Assembly (NCBI RefSeq): GCF_035917675.1
Contig: NZ_CP109104.1
Location: 6,634,001-6,698,000, forward strand
Length of the DNA: 64,000 nt
DNA from: Streptomyces sp. NBC_01775
GTDB taxonomy: Bacteria; Actinomycetota; Actinomycetes; Streptomycetales; Streptomycetaceae
Direction: 5' to 3'
The notes below the pieces were generated by a model that did not search any database, was not told where the DNA came from, and saw only the letters and a program-made list of their open reading frames with translations. Made by a program: the position numbers and the translations under genes. Positions 1 to 7,683 of this stretch are shown piece by piece. Each line of letters starts with the position of its first letter. The stretch's first letter is position 1.

Positions 1-963
1 GGTGACCGTCTCGCGGACGACCCAGCCCAGCAGCGCCTCGGCCTGCGGCGCCAGCGGCGGCCCCGACTGACGGACGACCGGCTCCATGCCCGCGGCCTCC
101 AGCACCGAGCGCGCCCGCTCCAGCTCGGTGCTGAGGCTGCCCTCGCGGTATCCGGTCACCGCCTCGCGGATCTCGGTCAGCGCCTGCCGGCCGACCGCCT
201 CGATGTCGGCGGCCTGCCCCAGCGCGGCGTCCAGGTCGCGGGAGGCCAGCCGCCGCACGGCCTCGGCCTTGACCACGACCACCGAGAGGGTGTGGCCCAG
301 CAGGTCGTGCAGGTCGCGGGAGAAGCGCAGCCGCTCCTTCTCGACGGCCGTCCGCGCCAGCTCCTGCCGGGTCGCGTCGAGCTGGCGGACCGTGTCGAAG
401 AGGCTGAGCACGGCCGCCGTGACCATGCCGGAGACGAACGTTCCGTAGCCGACGCCCCAGGCGCTCCAGCCGTCACTTCCGGCGCCGTGCTTCCAGCCGG
501 TGATCCAGCCGGCGGCGCCGCTCAACGCGATCAGCCACAGCGCCAGCGGCTTGCCCCTCAGCTGCCGGACGGTGCCGGAGGCGAGGGAGAGCAGCGGGAA
601 GAACATCGTCCAGGTGTCGCCGTAGCCCACCGCGACGGCGAAGGTGACCGCGGTCAGCCCCGCCAGGCCCAGCAGCGGCGCCGTGGTGTCCTTGCGCCGG
701 GGGTCGAAGGCGGCGAAGACGACGAAGATGTAGAGCGAGTTGAAGGCCAGCAGCGCGAGGCCGCCGATCCAGGGGTTGCCCGCCTTGCCCTGGAGGATGT
801 TGGAGAACGCGCCCACCCCCATGATCAGCCAGGGCAGGAAGGTGTACTTGCCCGGCCCCTTGCCCACCTCGGCCCGCTCCCTGGCGCGCTCGGCCGTCCG
901 GCAGGCGCGCTCCTCGGCCTTCGTGGGACTCTCGGCCCACTTCATCCACGACGTGACGTCCAT
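1..963 (-). CDS. Sensor histidine kinase, DesK/NarL-type (3' end outside window)
   Basis: Membrane sensor kinase of a two-component system, missing its C-terminal ATPase domain because it runs off the left edge. ATG at 963 follows GGAGG and lies 6 bp after the permease stop. Residues about 30-170 form several hydrophobic segments. The dimerisation/phosphoacceptor segment reads FSRDLHDLLGHTLS with the likely phosphorylated His near residue 219, typical of the HisKA_3 class. Downstream sequence has the usual helical region (EIREAVTGYREGSL). It shares a transcript with an ABC exporter, so it probably senses an exported or toxic compound or envelope stress. The partner response regulator would be expected just beyond position 1. 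Confidence 0.9.
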   Translation of the reverse strand, partial: MDVTSWMKWAESPTKAEERACRTAERARERAEVGKGPGKYTFLPWLIMGVGAFSNILQGKAGNPWIGGLALLAFNSLYIFVVFAAFDPRRKDTTAPLLGLAGLTAVTFAVAVGYGDTWTMFFPLLSLASGTVRQLRGKPLALWLIALSGAAGWITGWKHGAGSDGWSAWGVGYGTFVSGMVTAAVLSLFDTVRQLDATRQELARTAVEKERLRFSRDLHDLLGHTLSVVVVKAEAVRRLASRDLDAALGQAADIEAVGRQALTEIREAVTGYREGSLSTELERARSVLEAAGMEPVVRQSGPPLAPQAEALLGWVVRETVT

Positions 964-969
964 GCCCGC

Positions 970-1698
970 TCACACCTCCCGTGCCGCTCGACGGTACGCG
1001 TACACGGCATAGGAGCCGAAGGCCGCCAGCCACGCGAGCAGCACCAGTACCGTCGTCGGGCCCGGCAGGTGGCCCTCGGTGACGCTCCAGCCCAGGTCGG
1101 CGAAGCGGTGGGCCGGTGTCCAGCCCGACAGCTCCCGCAGCAGGCGGGGGAAGGCCACCGAGGGGAACCACAGCCCGCCCAGCAGCGCGAGCCCCAGCGT
1201 GCAGCCGGTGTTGACCAGCCCGGTGGTCTGCGAGCTGAGGCGGTACCCGTTGCCCAGGCCCAGCAGGGTGAAGGGCGCGGTGCCCAGCCACAGCAGCACC
1301 ACCAGGGCCACCCACTGCCAGGCCGCCAGCCGCACCCCGTTGACGACGGCGCCCACCAGCAGAACGGCGGCGATCGCCGGCAGCACCGTCACCGAGCTGG
1401 TGATGCCCCGGCCGACCACGGCCTTCGTGGGGCTCAGCGGGGTGATCCGCAGCTGGCGCAGCCAGCCGAGCGCCTTGTCCTCGGCGACGCCGTTGCCCGA
1501 GCTGAGCGCCGCGCCCAGCGCGCCGTAGGCGGCCATCGAGACCATGACGCCGACCCGCCAGTCGTCCTGTCCCCCCGAGGCGGCGCCGATGTGGGTGAAC
1601 AGCACGTACATCAGCACCGGCATTCCGATGCCGAAGATCACAAAGCCCTTGTCCCGCAGCGTTCTGCGGACCTCCAGGAGGATGTAGTCCCGCATCAC
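970..1698 (-). CDS. ABC-2 type transporter permease
   Basis: Integral membrane subunit of an ABC exporter, about 242 residues with six predicted hydrophobic segments (for example GFVIFGIGMPVLMYVLF near the N terminus and TVLVLLAWLAAFGSYAVYAY near the end), the usual size for ABC-2 permeases. The GTG at 1698 overlaps the stop of the ATPase gene as GTGA, giving tight translational coupling; an ATG at 1695 is the alternative start. Together with the ATPase it should form a drug, lipid or peptide exporter. The substrate cannot be told from sequence. It precedes the histidine kinase gene in the same operon. Confidence 0.9.
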   Translation of the reverse strand: MMRDYILLEVRRTLRDKGFVIFGIGMPVLMYVLFTHIGAASGGQDDWRVGVMVSMAAYGALGAALSSGNGVAEDKALGWLRQLRITPLSPTKAVVGRGITSSVTVLPAIAAVLLVGAVVNGVRLAAWQWVALVVLLWLGTAPFTLLGLGNGYRLSSQTTGLVNTGCTLGLALLGGLWFPSVAFPRLLRELSGWTPAHRFADLGWSVTEGHLPGPTTVLVLLAWLAAFGSYAVYAYRRAAREV

Positions 1699-2768
1699 GC
1701 GTCCTTCCGCTCCACCATGGCCGTGTCCGAGCCGTCAAAGGTGCCCGGGCCCGAGGTCAGCGCCAAGAAGGCGTCCTCCAGGCTGGGCCGGGCCACCTCC
1801 AGGCCGCGTACGAGCCCGAGCCCGGCCAGCGCGAGCACCGTCGCGTCGGAGTCGGCCGAACGCAGCCGGGCCCGGCCGCCGCGCACCTCGGCCGAGACGA
1901 CACCGGGCAGACCCGCGAGGTCCGGCCTCCGTTCTTCCTCGGGCACGTCCGGCCCCGACCCCGGCAGTCCGTCCGGCCCCGATCCCGGCAGGCCGTCCGG
2001 CGCCGTGGGCAGGTCGAAGGCGACGAGCGCGCCGCCGCCCGCGCCGCGCCGGATCTCCTCGCCGCTGCCGTCGGCGACGACCCGGCCCCGGTCGATCACC
2101 ACTATCCGGTCGGCGTTCTCCTCGGCCTCCGCCAGGTAGTGGGTGGAGAACAGCACCGTGTTGCCGCGCTCCGCGTAGCCGCGCATCGACTGCCAGAAGG
2201 CGCGGCGCGCCTCGACGTCCAGCGCCGCCGTCGGCTCGTCCAGGACGATCAGCTCGGGGCTGCCCGTCAGCGCGATGGCGAATCGCACCCGCTGCGCCTG
2301 CCCGCCGGAGATCCGGTCGATCCGGCGCGCGGCGAGGGAGGCGATCCCGGCCAGCTCCAGCGCCTCCTCGACGGGCATCGGAGCCGGATAGGTGGAGGCG
2401 ACGAACGAGACCAGTTCGCGCACGGTGACCCGGGGGACGGGCCGCCCGTCCTGGAGCATCGCGCCCACCAGTCCGGAGCGCACAGCCGCCTCGGGCTCGC
2501 TCCCGTAGAGGGAGACGGTGCCCTCGGTGGGCGGCAGCAGGCCCAGCAGCATGGACAAGGTGGTGGACTTGCCCGCGCCGTTGCGGCCGAGCAGCGCCAC
2601 GGTCTCGCCGCGCCCGATGTGGAGGTCCAGCCCGTCGACGGCCCGCACGGGGCCGTAGGTGCGCACGACCCGGGTGCAGGCCACCGCGCTGGTGGCGGGG
2701 GGCTGTTCGGGGTGCCCGGAGCGCTCGGGGCGTCTGAGGGCCGTGGAGTTCCGGCTCGCTGTCGTCAT
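1695..2768 (-). CDS. ABC transporter ATP-binding protein
   Basis: Nucleotide-binding subunit of a DRA/ABC-2 type exporter. It shows Walker A GRNGAGKST (about residue 61), signature ISGGQAQR, Walker B LIVLDEPTAALD and an H-loop STHYL, followed by a roughly 100-residue C-terminal extension containing a short duplicated segment (LPGSGPDGLPGSGPD). ATG 2768 is preferred over an upstream in-frame codon at 2789 because a TAGCGT -10 element lies 7 nt upstream (2776-2781), which fits a leaderless transcript. First gene of the exporter/kinase operon. Confidence 0.92.
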   Translation of the reverse strand: MTTASRNSTALRRPERSGHPEQPPATSAVACTRVVRTYGPVRAVDGLDLHIGRGETVALLGRNGAGKSTTLSMLLGLLPPTEGTVSLYGSEPEAAVRSGLVGAMLQDGRPVPRVTVRELVSFVASTYPAPMPVEEALELAGIASLAARRIDRISGGQAQRVRFAIALTGSPELIVLDEPTAALDVEARRAFWQSMRGYAERGNTVLFSTHYLAEAEENADRIVVIDRGRVVADGSGEEIRRGAGGGALVAFDLPTAPDGLPGSGPDGLPGSGPDVPEEERRPDLAGLPGVVSAEVRGGRARLRSADSDATVLALAGLGLVRGLEVARPSLEDAFLALTSGPGTFDGSDTAMVERKDA

Positions 2769-2775
2769 GGTGAAG

Positions 2776-2781
2776 ACGCTA
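2776..2781 (-). promoter_or_regulatory. Putative -10 element for the ABC exporter operon
   Basis: TAGCGT on the minus strand, 7 nt before the ATG at 2768. The spacing is that of actinobacterial leaderless promoters (TANNNT then 6-7 nt then the start codon). No SD precedes this ATG. No clear -35 was recognised. Confidence 0.45.
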
Positions 2782-2851
2782 CGGAGCACGCCCCTGGCCT
2801 CGGCAGATACGAATGTGGAGGGTCGGCAGGGACAAATGTCACGGGCTGCGG

Positions 2852-2911
<60 letters not shown>

Positions 2912-3144
2912 CCGAGCTTGCGACCGGGGAGGCATACGCCCGGCCCACCCACCACAAGAAGGGGACGAAACCCCGGCGCCGTCCATCCAATGATGCAGCG
3001 CACGATCCTTCGGAGGGCTGACGAGCCGCTCTCCTCACCGTTCCTACGATGAAGCCGATCCCCAGACCGGACTGCACGTAAGTGCGGCGTGCCTCTGAGA
3101 GCAACCGGCTCCCAACGTTAGAACGTCAAGCGATTGCTTGTTCT

Positions 3145-3801
3145 TCAACCTGAGCGCAGTCGGGCGCGCAGGATTGCCGCACCGTCCCCCTCAAGGTCCT
3201 CGCAGGCCGCTGCGCGGCCTGCCATCCCCATCACCAGCGAGAGGGTCGGCCCCCGGAGCAGATCCCCCGAGCCGGTGGTGAACGGTCCGTCTGTGGCCTC
3301 GACCCGCAAGCCCGCGATTGCAGTGTTGCTCGCGACGGTGAAATCGCGGCTGGCGAAGAACCGGGCCACGGCGGTCGTCGTGGCCACCGGGGGTGTCCGC
3401 ACAAGACCCAATGGCCGACGGATGTCCTCGCTGTGGACGACTATTTCGCCCAGCCAGGCCGCAGTATGTCGTGTCGGCCCGGCAGGCCCGTCGACAATTT
3501 CGCGAAATCGCCGCAAGGTCTCTTCAGGTGTAGCACCACGGTGCTTTGCGAGTCGTCGGTCGTTGTGCAGATCGGGGTCGAACCGAGCGGCCAGCATGCT
3601 CAGCAGCCAGCGCCACATCCTCGTGCTGGCACCTGCCGTCAGATGGGCTACGACCTCCTCCACGGTCCAGCGTTCACACAGTGATGCTTTCGCCCACTGG
3701 GGCTCGCTGAGCCCGGTGAGGTCTTGAGCGAGCGCGGACCGCTCGACGTGGATCGCCCTTTCCAGAGCTGTCCGGGTTTCCAGAACGTGTGGTTCAGCCA
3801 T
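3145..3801 (-). CDS. Maleylpyruvate isomerase/DinB-family mycothiol-dependent protein
   Basis: A 218-residue protein of the mycothiol-dependent maleylpyruvate isomerase N-terminal (DinB-like four-helix) family. The pattern ERSALAQDLTGLSEPQWAKASLCERWTVEEVVAHL is typical, with the metal-ligand His in the VVAHL segment and a second His in WLGEIVVHSEDIRRPL. These enzymes use mycothiol in detoxification or isomerisation, but most family members, including this one, have no known substrate. ATG 3801 is preceded by GGAGG about 10 nt upstream. The gene stands alone and is somewhat less GC-rich than its neighbours. Confidence 0.8.
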   Translation of the reverse strand: MAEPHVLETRTALERAIHVERSALAQDLTGLSEPQWAKASLCERWTVEEVVAHLTAGASTRMWRWLLSMLAARFDPDLHNDRRLAKHRGATPEETLRRFREIVDGPAGPTRHTAAWLGEIVVHSEDIRRPLGLVRTPPVATTTAVARFFASRDFTVASNTAIAGLRVEATDGPFTTGSGDLLRGPTLSLVMGMAGRAAACEDLEGDGAAILRARLRSG

Positions 3802-4040
3802 GGGGCAGCCTCCAGAGATCGGGTGTCCTCCATCAGACTCCTATCGCCCTCCAAACTCATCGACCGCACCCGCGTAGCGAGCCCCGTTCGACCTCCCCGC
3901 CCTGGGCGCTGATGACGGTCGGGTGGCTCAGGCCCACCGTGCACGGACCGCTTGTTTGAAGGCTCAGGGGCACGGTCTGCCTGACGCAGTGTCAGGTCTT
4001 CCCATGTGCGAGGGCGTGCGTTATACAGGTAGCCGATCGG

Positions 4041-4056
4041 TTAGAACGTGTTCTCA
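4041..4056. promoter_or_regulatory. KstR-like palindromic operator
   Basis: The sequence TTAGAACGTGTTCTCA carries the perfect arms AGAAC/GTTCT around a 2-bp centre. This resembles the KstR operator core (TAGAACnnGTTCTA) that controls sterol and acyl-CoA degradation genes in mycobacteria and rhodococci. It lies about 230 bp upstream of a MaoC hydratase, alcohol dehydrogenase and SDR operon, the kind of genes KstR-like repressors control. The rest of 3802-4287 contains no gene; 4201-4270 holds imperfect direct repeats of CCCCGAGGACTACA. Confidence 0.55.
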
Positions 4057-4287
4057 TTCCCGGTCTGCCTGTCACGAAGGGCCGGGCACGCGCCTGACCG
4101 GTCGGAAGCGGCCCCGGTCCGGCCGACGGTGCGGACGGCCGGGCCGGGGTCTTCACCGCACGCCCCCACGTGCGGCCCACAGCCCCTGCCCGCCGAGACC
4201 CCGAGCACCCGAGACCCCGAGACCCCGAGGACTACAGGCACCCCGAGGACTACAAGGCACCCCGAGGACCCAAGGAGCCCAGCCCCG

Positions 4288-5145
4288 ATGCCCATTGACG
4301 TCGCCAAGGCGCTCGCCGCCGAGCCCCGCAGCACGGAGATCTCCTGGGACCACAAGGACGTCCAGCTCTACCACCTGGGCCTGGGCGCGGGAGTGCCCGC
4401 GACCGACCCCGCCGAGCTGCGCTACACCCTGGAGAGCGCGCTGCACGTCCTGCCCAGCTTCGCCACCGTCGCGGGCGCCGGCATGGGGGTCGTCGGCGGG
4501 CTCTCGTCCCCGGGCATCGATGTCGACCTGGCCGCCGTGCTGCACGGCACCCAGTCCGTGGACAGCCACCGCGCCCTCCCCGTCAGCGGACGCGCCACCT
4601 CCACCTCGCGGGTCACGGACGTCTACGACAAGGGCAAGGCCGCCATCCTCGTCCTGCGCACCGACGTCGCCGACGAGGAGGGCCCGCTGTGGACCAGCGA
4701 GGCCCAGATCTTCGTACGCGGCGAAGGCGGCTTCGGCGGCAGCCGGGGGCCCTCCGGGCGCCTCGACGTCCCCGACAGGCAGCCCGATTTCGTGGTCGAG
4801 CGGCGGGTGCGGGAGGAGCAGGCGCTGCTCTATCGCCTCTCCGGCGACTGGAACCCGCTCCACGCCGACCCCGACTTCGCCCGGCTGGCCGGATTCGAGC
4901 GGCCGATCCTCCACGGGCTGTGCTCGTACGGAATGGCGCTCAAGGCCGTGGTGGACCACGCCTTGGCGGGGGACGTCTCGCGGGTCGCCTCGTACGGCGT
5001 GCGGTTTGCCGGGGTGGTGTACCCCGGCGAGACGCTGCGCGTGCGGGTGTGGCGCGTAGCGCCTGGCCGCCTCCAGGTGACGGCTACCGCCGTCGAGCGG
5101 GAGGACGCGCCGGTGTTGGGGGACGGTGTCGTGACGCACACATAG
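4288..5145 (+). CDS. MaoC-family acyl-CoA dehydratase (hydratase 2 type)
   Basis: A 285-residue double-hotdog enzyme predicted to hydrate trans-2-enoyl-CoA to (R)-3-hydroxyacyl-CoA. The C-terminal half carries the hydratase-2 motif GDWNPLHADPDFARLAGF followed by PILHG (about residues 185-211), with the catalytic Asp/His pair present. ATG 4288 is chosen because AAGGAG lies 10-15 nt upstream and MPIDVAKAL is a typical N terminus. The genes downstream encode a zinc alcohol dehydrogenase and an SDR resembling the dehydrogenase half of peroxisomal multifunctional enzyme 2. Together they look like a beta-oxidation module for fatty acids or steroid side chains. Confidence 0.88.
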   Translation: MPIDVAKALAAEPRSTEISWDHKDVQLYHLGLGAGVPATDPAELRYTLESALHVLPSFATVAGAGMGVVGGLSSPGIDVDLAAVLHGTQSVDSHRALPVSGRATSTSRVTDVYDKGKAAILVLRTDVADEEGPLWTSEAQIFVRGEGGFGGSRGPSGRLDVPDRQPDFVVERRVREEQALLYRLSGDWNPLHADPDFARLAGFERPILHGLCSYGMALKAVVDHALAGDVSRVASYGVRFAGVVYPGETLRVRVWRVAPGRLQVTATAVEREDAPVLGDGVVTHT

Positions 5146-5258
5146 GGCGCCCCCGCGCCGTCGTGGTGCGGACCGGCGGGCGCCGACCGGTGACTTGGCC
5201 CACCCTGCGGCCCCTGGCCGCAGACTGCCCCAAGCCTTTCGTAGCCGAAGGAGTCAAC

Positions 5259-6341
5259 GTGCGCGCAGCGGTATTGCAGGAGACCGGGCAGGACAAGCTT
5301 GAGGTGCTGGAGGACATCGAGGCAGCCGGGTTCGGGCCGGGGAAGGTGCGGGTGCGGATCCGGGCCACCGGCCTGTGCCACTCCGACCTGTCCGCGATGA
5401 GCGGAGTCCTGCCGCAGCCCGCCCCGTTCGTGCCGGGCCACGAAGGCGCCGGTGAGGTGCTGGAGGTGGGGGAGGGGGTCAGCAACGTCAAGGCCGGGGA
5501 CCGGGTGCTGGTGTGCTGGCTGCCGGCGTGCAACAACTGCCCCTCGTGCCGTCGCGGCCAAAGCCACCTGTGCCTGGCCGGGTTCATGAACGCGGGCACC
5601 CCCAACTTCCGCCGTACGACGGGCGGCACGGACCTGTTCGGCTTCGCCGGGACCGGCACCTTCGCCGAGGAGGTCGTCCTCGACGCGCCGTGCGCGACGC
5701 CGATCCCCGACGACGTCCCGTTCGAGATCGCCGCGCTCATCGGCTGCGGCGTCACCACGGGGCTGGGCGCCGCCTTCAACACGGCGCAGGTCGAGCCCGG
5801 TTCGTCGGTGGCCGTGATCGGCTGCGGCGGGGTCGGCGTCAGCAGCATCCAGGGCGCGCGGGCGTGCGGCGCCGCTCAGATCGTCGCCGTCGACCCCGTG
5901 GCCGCCCGCCGCGAGGCGGCCCTCCGCTTCGGCGCCACCGAGGCCGTCGCGCCGGAGGGACTCGCCGACGCCAAGGGGCGGCTCACCGGAGACGAGGGCT
6001 TCGACTACGTCTTCGAGGTCGTCGGCAAGTCCGCGACGGCCCGCGCCGCCTACGAGGCGACCCGGCGCGGCGGGACCTTGTGCGTGGTCGGCGCCGGGGC
6101 GATGGACGACCAGGTGCAGTTCAACATGTTCGAGCTGTTCTTCGACGAGAAGCGCATCCTGCCCTCCCTCTACGGGGGCGGCGATGTCCTGCGCTCCTAC
6201 GACCGCGCGATAGCGCTGTGGCGCGCGGGCCGTATCGACCTGGAGGGGCTGATCACCCACCGGGTGCGGCTGAGCGAGATCAACGAGGCGATCGACCAGA
6301 TGCGCTCGGGGGAGGCGCTCCGCACCAGCATCACCCTCTAG
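5259..6341 (+). CDS. Zinc-dependent alcohol dehydrogenase (MDR superfamily)
   Basis: A 360-residue NAD(P)-dependent medium-chain dehydrogenase. Catalytic zinc ligands are in TGLCHSD and GHEGAGEV, and the structural zinc lobe is CNNCPSCRRGQSHLC. The Rossmann motif VIGCGGVGVSS is near residue 187. The GTG at 5259 is favoured by GAAGGAG 8-10 nt upstream; an upstream extension would run through the MaoC gene in another frame. It is 113 bp downstream of the hydratase gene and 84 bp upstream of the SDR gene, so probably co-transcribed. The substrate is unknown; the acyl-CoA context suggests an alcohol or aldehyde from lipid or sterol catabolism. Confidence 0.9.
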   Translation: MRAAVLQETGQDKLEVLEDIEAAGFGPGKVRVRIRATGLCHSDLSAMSGVLPQPAPFVPGHEGAGEVLEVGEGVSNVKAGDRVLVCWLPACNNCPSCRRGQSHLCLAGFMNAGTPNFRRTTGGTDLFGFAGTGTFAEEVVLDAPCATPIPDDVPFEIAALIGCGVTTGLGAAFNTAQVEPGSSVAVIGCGGVGVSSIQGARACGAAQIVAVDPVAARREAALRFGATEAVAPEGLADAKGRLTGDEGFDYVFEVVGKSATARAAYEATRRGGTLCVVGAGAMDDQVQFNMFELFFDEKRILPSLYGGGDVLRSYDRAIALWRAGRIDLEGLITHRVRLSEINEAIDQMRSGEALRTSITL

Positions 6342-6425
6342 CGCCGCACGGCTGGCAACGCCGCACAACAAGCAGCGCCGCACGGCAAACAGCGCCCCAC
6401 CGTGAGCAACCGGGAGGACACACCC

Positions 6426-7376
6426 ATGTCTGTGCAGGGTCTACAGGCTCTCCAGGGGAAGACCGCACTCGTCACCGGCGCCGGGCGGGGCCTGGGGCGG
6501 GCCGAGGCGCTGGAGCTGGCGCGGCTGGGCGCGCGCGTCGTCGTCAACGACTACGGCCGGCCCGGAAGGGACGGCAGCGGCGAGGCGTCGGCCGCGCCCG
6601 CCGAGCAGGTCGCCGCCGAGATCCGTGCGGCAGGTGGCGAGGCCGTCGCGCACCAGGGGGACGTTGCCGACTTCGCGCAGGCGGACGAGCTGGTGCGGCT
6701 CGCGCTGGACACCTACGGTTCGCTGGAGATCGTGGTCAACAACGCCGGCATCCTGCGGGACCGGATGGTCTTCTCGATGAGCGAGGACGAGTGGGACTCG
6801 GTCATCCGCGTGCACCTCAAGGGCCACTTCAACACCACCCACTTCGCCGCCGCCCACTGGCGGGAGCGGTCCAAGGCGACGGGAGCGCCGGTCTACGGGC
6901 GCGTCATCAACACCTCGTCCGAGGCGTTCGTCGCCGGATCGCCGGGCCAGCCCAACTACGCGGCGGCCAAGGGCGGCATCGTCGGGCTGACCACCTCGAC
7001 GGCGGGCGCGCTCGCGAAGTACGGGGTGACGGCCAACGCCATCTGCCCCCGGGCGCGCACCCGCATGACCGAGGACGTCTTCCAGGGCTTCGAGGTACCG
7101 GCCGACGGCGTCGACCCGCTGGCCCCCGAACACGTCTCCCCGCTGGTCGGCTACCTCGCCTCGCCCGCAGCCGGGAAGGTCAACGGCCAGCTGCTGGTGG
7201 TGCACGGCGGGATGGTCGCGCTGCTGGAGCGGCCCAAGGTGGCCGCCAAGTTCGACACGGCCAAGGAGGTGTTCACCTTCGAGGAGCTTGATGAGCGGCT
7301 GACCCCGTACTTCGCCGAGCGCTCCCCGCAGGAGAGCTTCGCGGCGGGGGAGGTGCTCGGCCTCAAGAAAGGCTGA
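6426..7376 (+). CDS. SDR family 3-hydroxyacyl-CoA dehydrogenase-like protein
   Basis: A 316-residue short-chain dehydrogenase. It has the cofactor motif TGAGRGLGRA near residue 17, the structural NNAG, the catalytic Ser in INTSSEAF and YAAAK for the Tyr/Lys pair. A long C-terminal tail and the TYGSLEIVVNNAGILRD pattern resemble the dehydrogenase domain of multifunctional enzyme type 2. It should oxidise (R)-3-hydroxyacyl-CoA made by the upstream MaoC hydratase. ATG 6426 is chosen over GTG 6402 because GGGAGG sits 10 nt upstream. Last gene of the putative KstR-type operon. Confidence 0.88.
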   Translation: MSVQGLQALQGKTALVTGAGRGLGRAEALELARLGARVVVNDYGRPGRDGSGEASAAPAEQVAAEIRAAGGEAVAHQGDVADFAQADELVRLALDTYGSLEIVVNNAGILRDRMVFSMSEDEWDSVIRVHLKGHFNTTHFAAAHWRERSKATGAPVYGRVINTSSEAFVAGSPGQPNYAAAKGGIVGLTTSTAGALAKYGVTANAICPRARTRMTEDVFQGFEVPADGVDPLAPEHVSPLVGYLASPAAGKVNGQLLVVHGGMVALLERPKVAAKFDTAKEVFTFEELDERLTPYFAERSPQESFAAGEVLGLKKG

Positions 7377-7440
7377 GGGCCGAGGCCGAGCCCCCCGGTG
7401 CGCGTGTGCGTGTGCGCGGTTTCGCGGTCTGCCGCGCGGT

Positions 7441-7590
7441 CTACTGGGCCGGACGGCGGTGGCGGCCCTGGGCGGGTACGGTCTGCCGCTGCTCCTCGGC
7501 GGCGGCTGCCGCACCCCGGTGCTTCCCCCGGTGGTCTCCCTCGCCGGCCGTCTGCTGGTCGCTTGGCGCGTCGGTCTGGGTGTCGGACAT
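7441..7590 (-). CDS. Possible small protein, 49 residues (tentative)
   Basis: A short frame beginning MSDTQTDAPSD and ending RRHRRPAQ lies directly downstream of the 525-residue gene that ends at 7684. The frame is open back to that stop codon, so an upstream in-frame GTG at 7602 could also serve. The open stretch before the ATG reads PFDIVDKLRWVRRQQEIDG, which looks protein-like. GGAG lies 11 nt before the ATG, a slightly long spacing. It may instead be the remnant of a longer C terminus of the upstream gene. Nothing else convincing was found in 7377-7683. Confidence 0.3.
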   Translation of the reverse strand: MSDTQTDAPSDQQTAGEGDHRGKHRGAAAAAEEQRQTVPAQGRHRRPAQ

Positions 7591-7683
7591 CGTGAACGTC
7601 ACTCCGTCAATCTCTTGCTGCCGTCGTACCCAGCGGAGTTTATCGACGATGTCGAACGGCTCCCACGCCGTTTTGTGGCCGGA

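Noticed and set aside
292-2139. Very long rightward open frame opposite the ABC exporter and kinase genes
   Set aside because: An artefact of GC3 bias. Its Arg/Gln/Gly-rich translation has no domain; the leftward frames have full ABC and kinase motifs.
5513-7291. Long open frame overlapping the alcohol dehydrogenase and SDR genes
   Set aside because: Arg/Gly-rich shadow translation of the two real genes, with no SD and no recognisable motifs.
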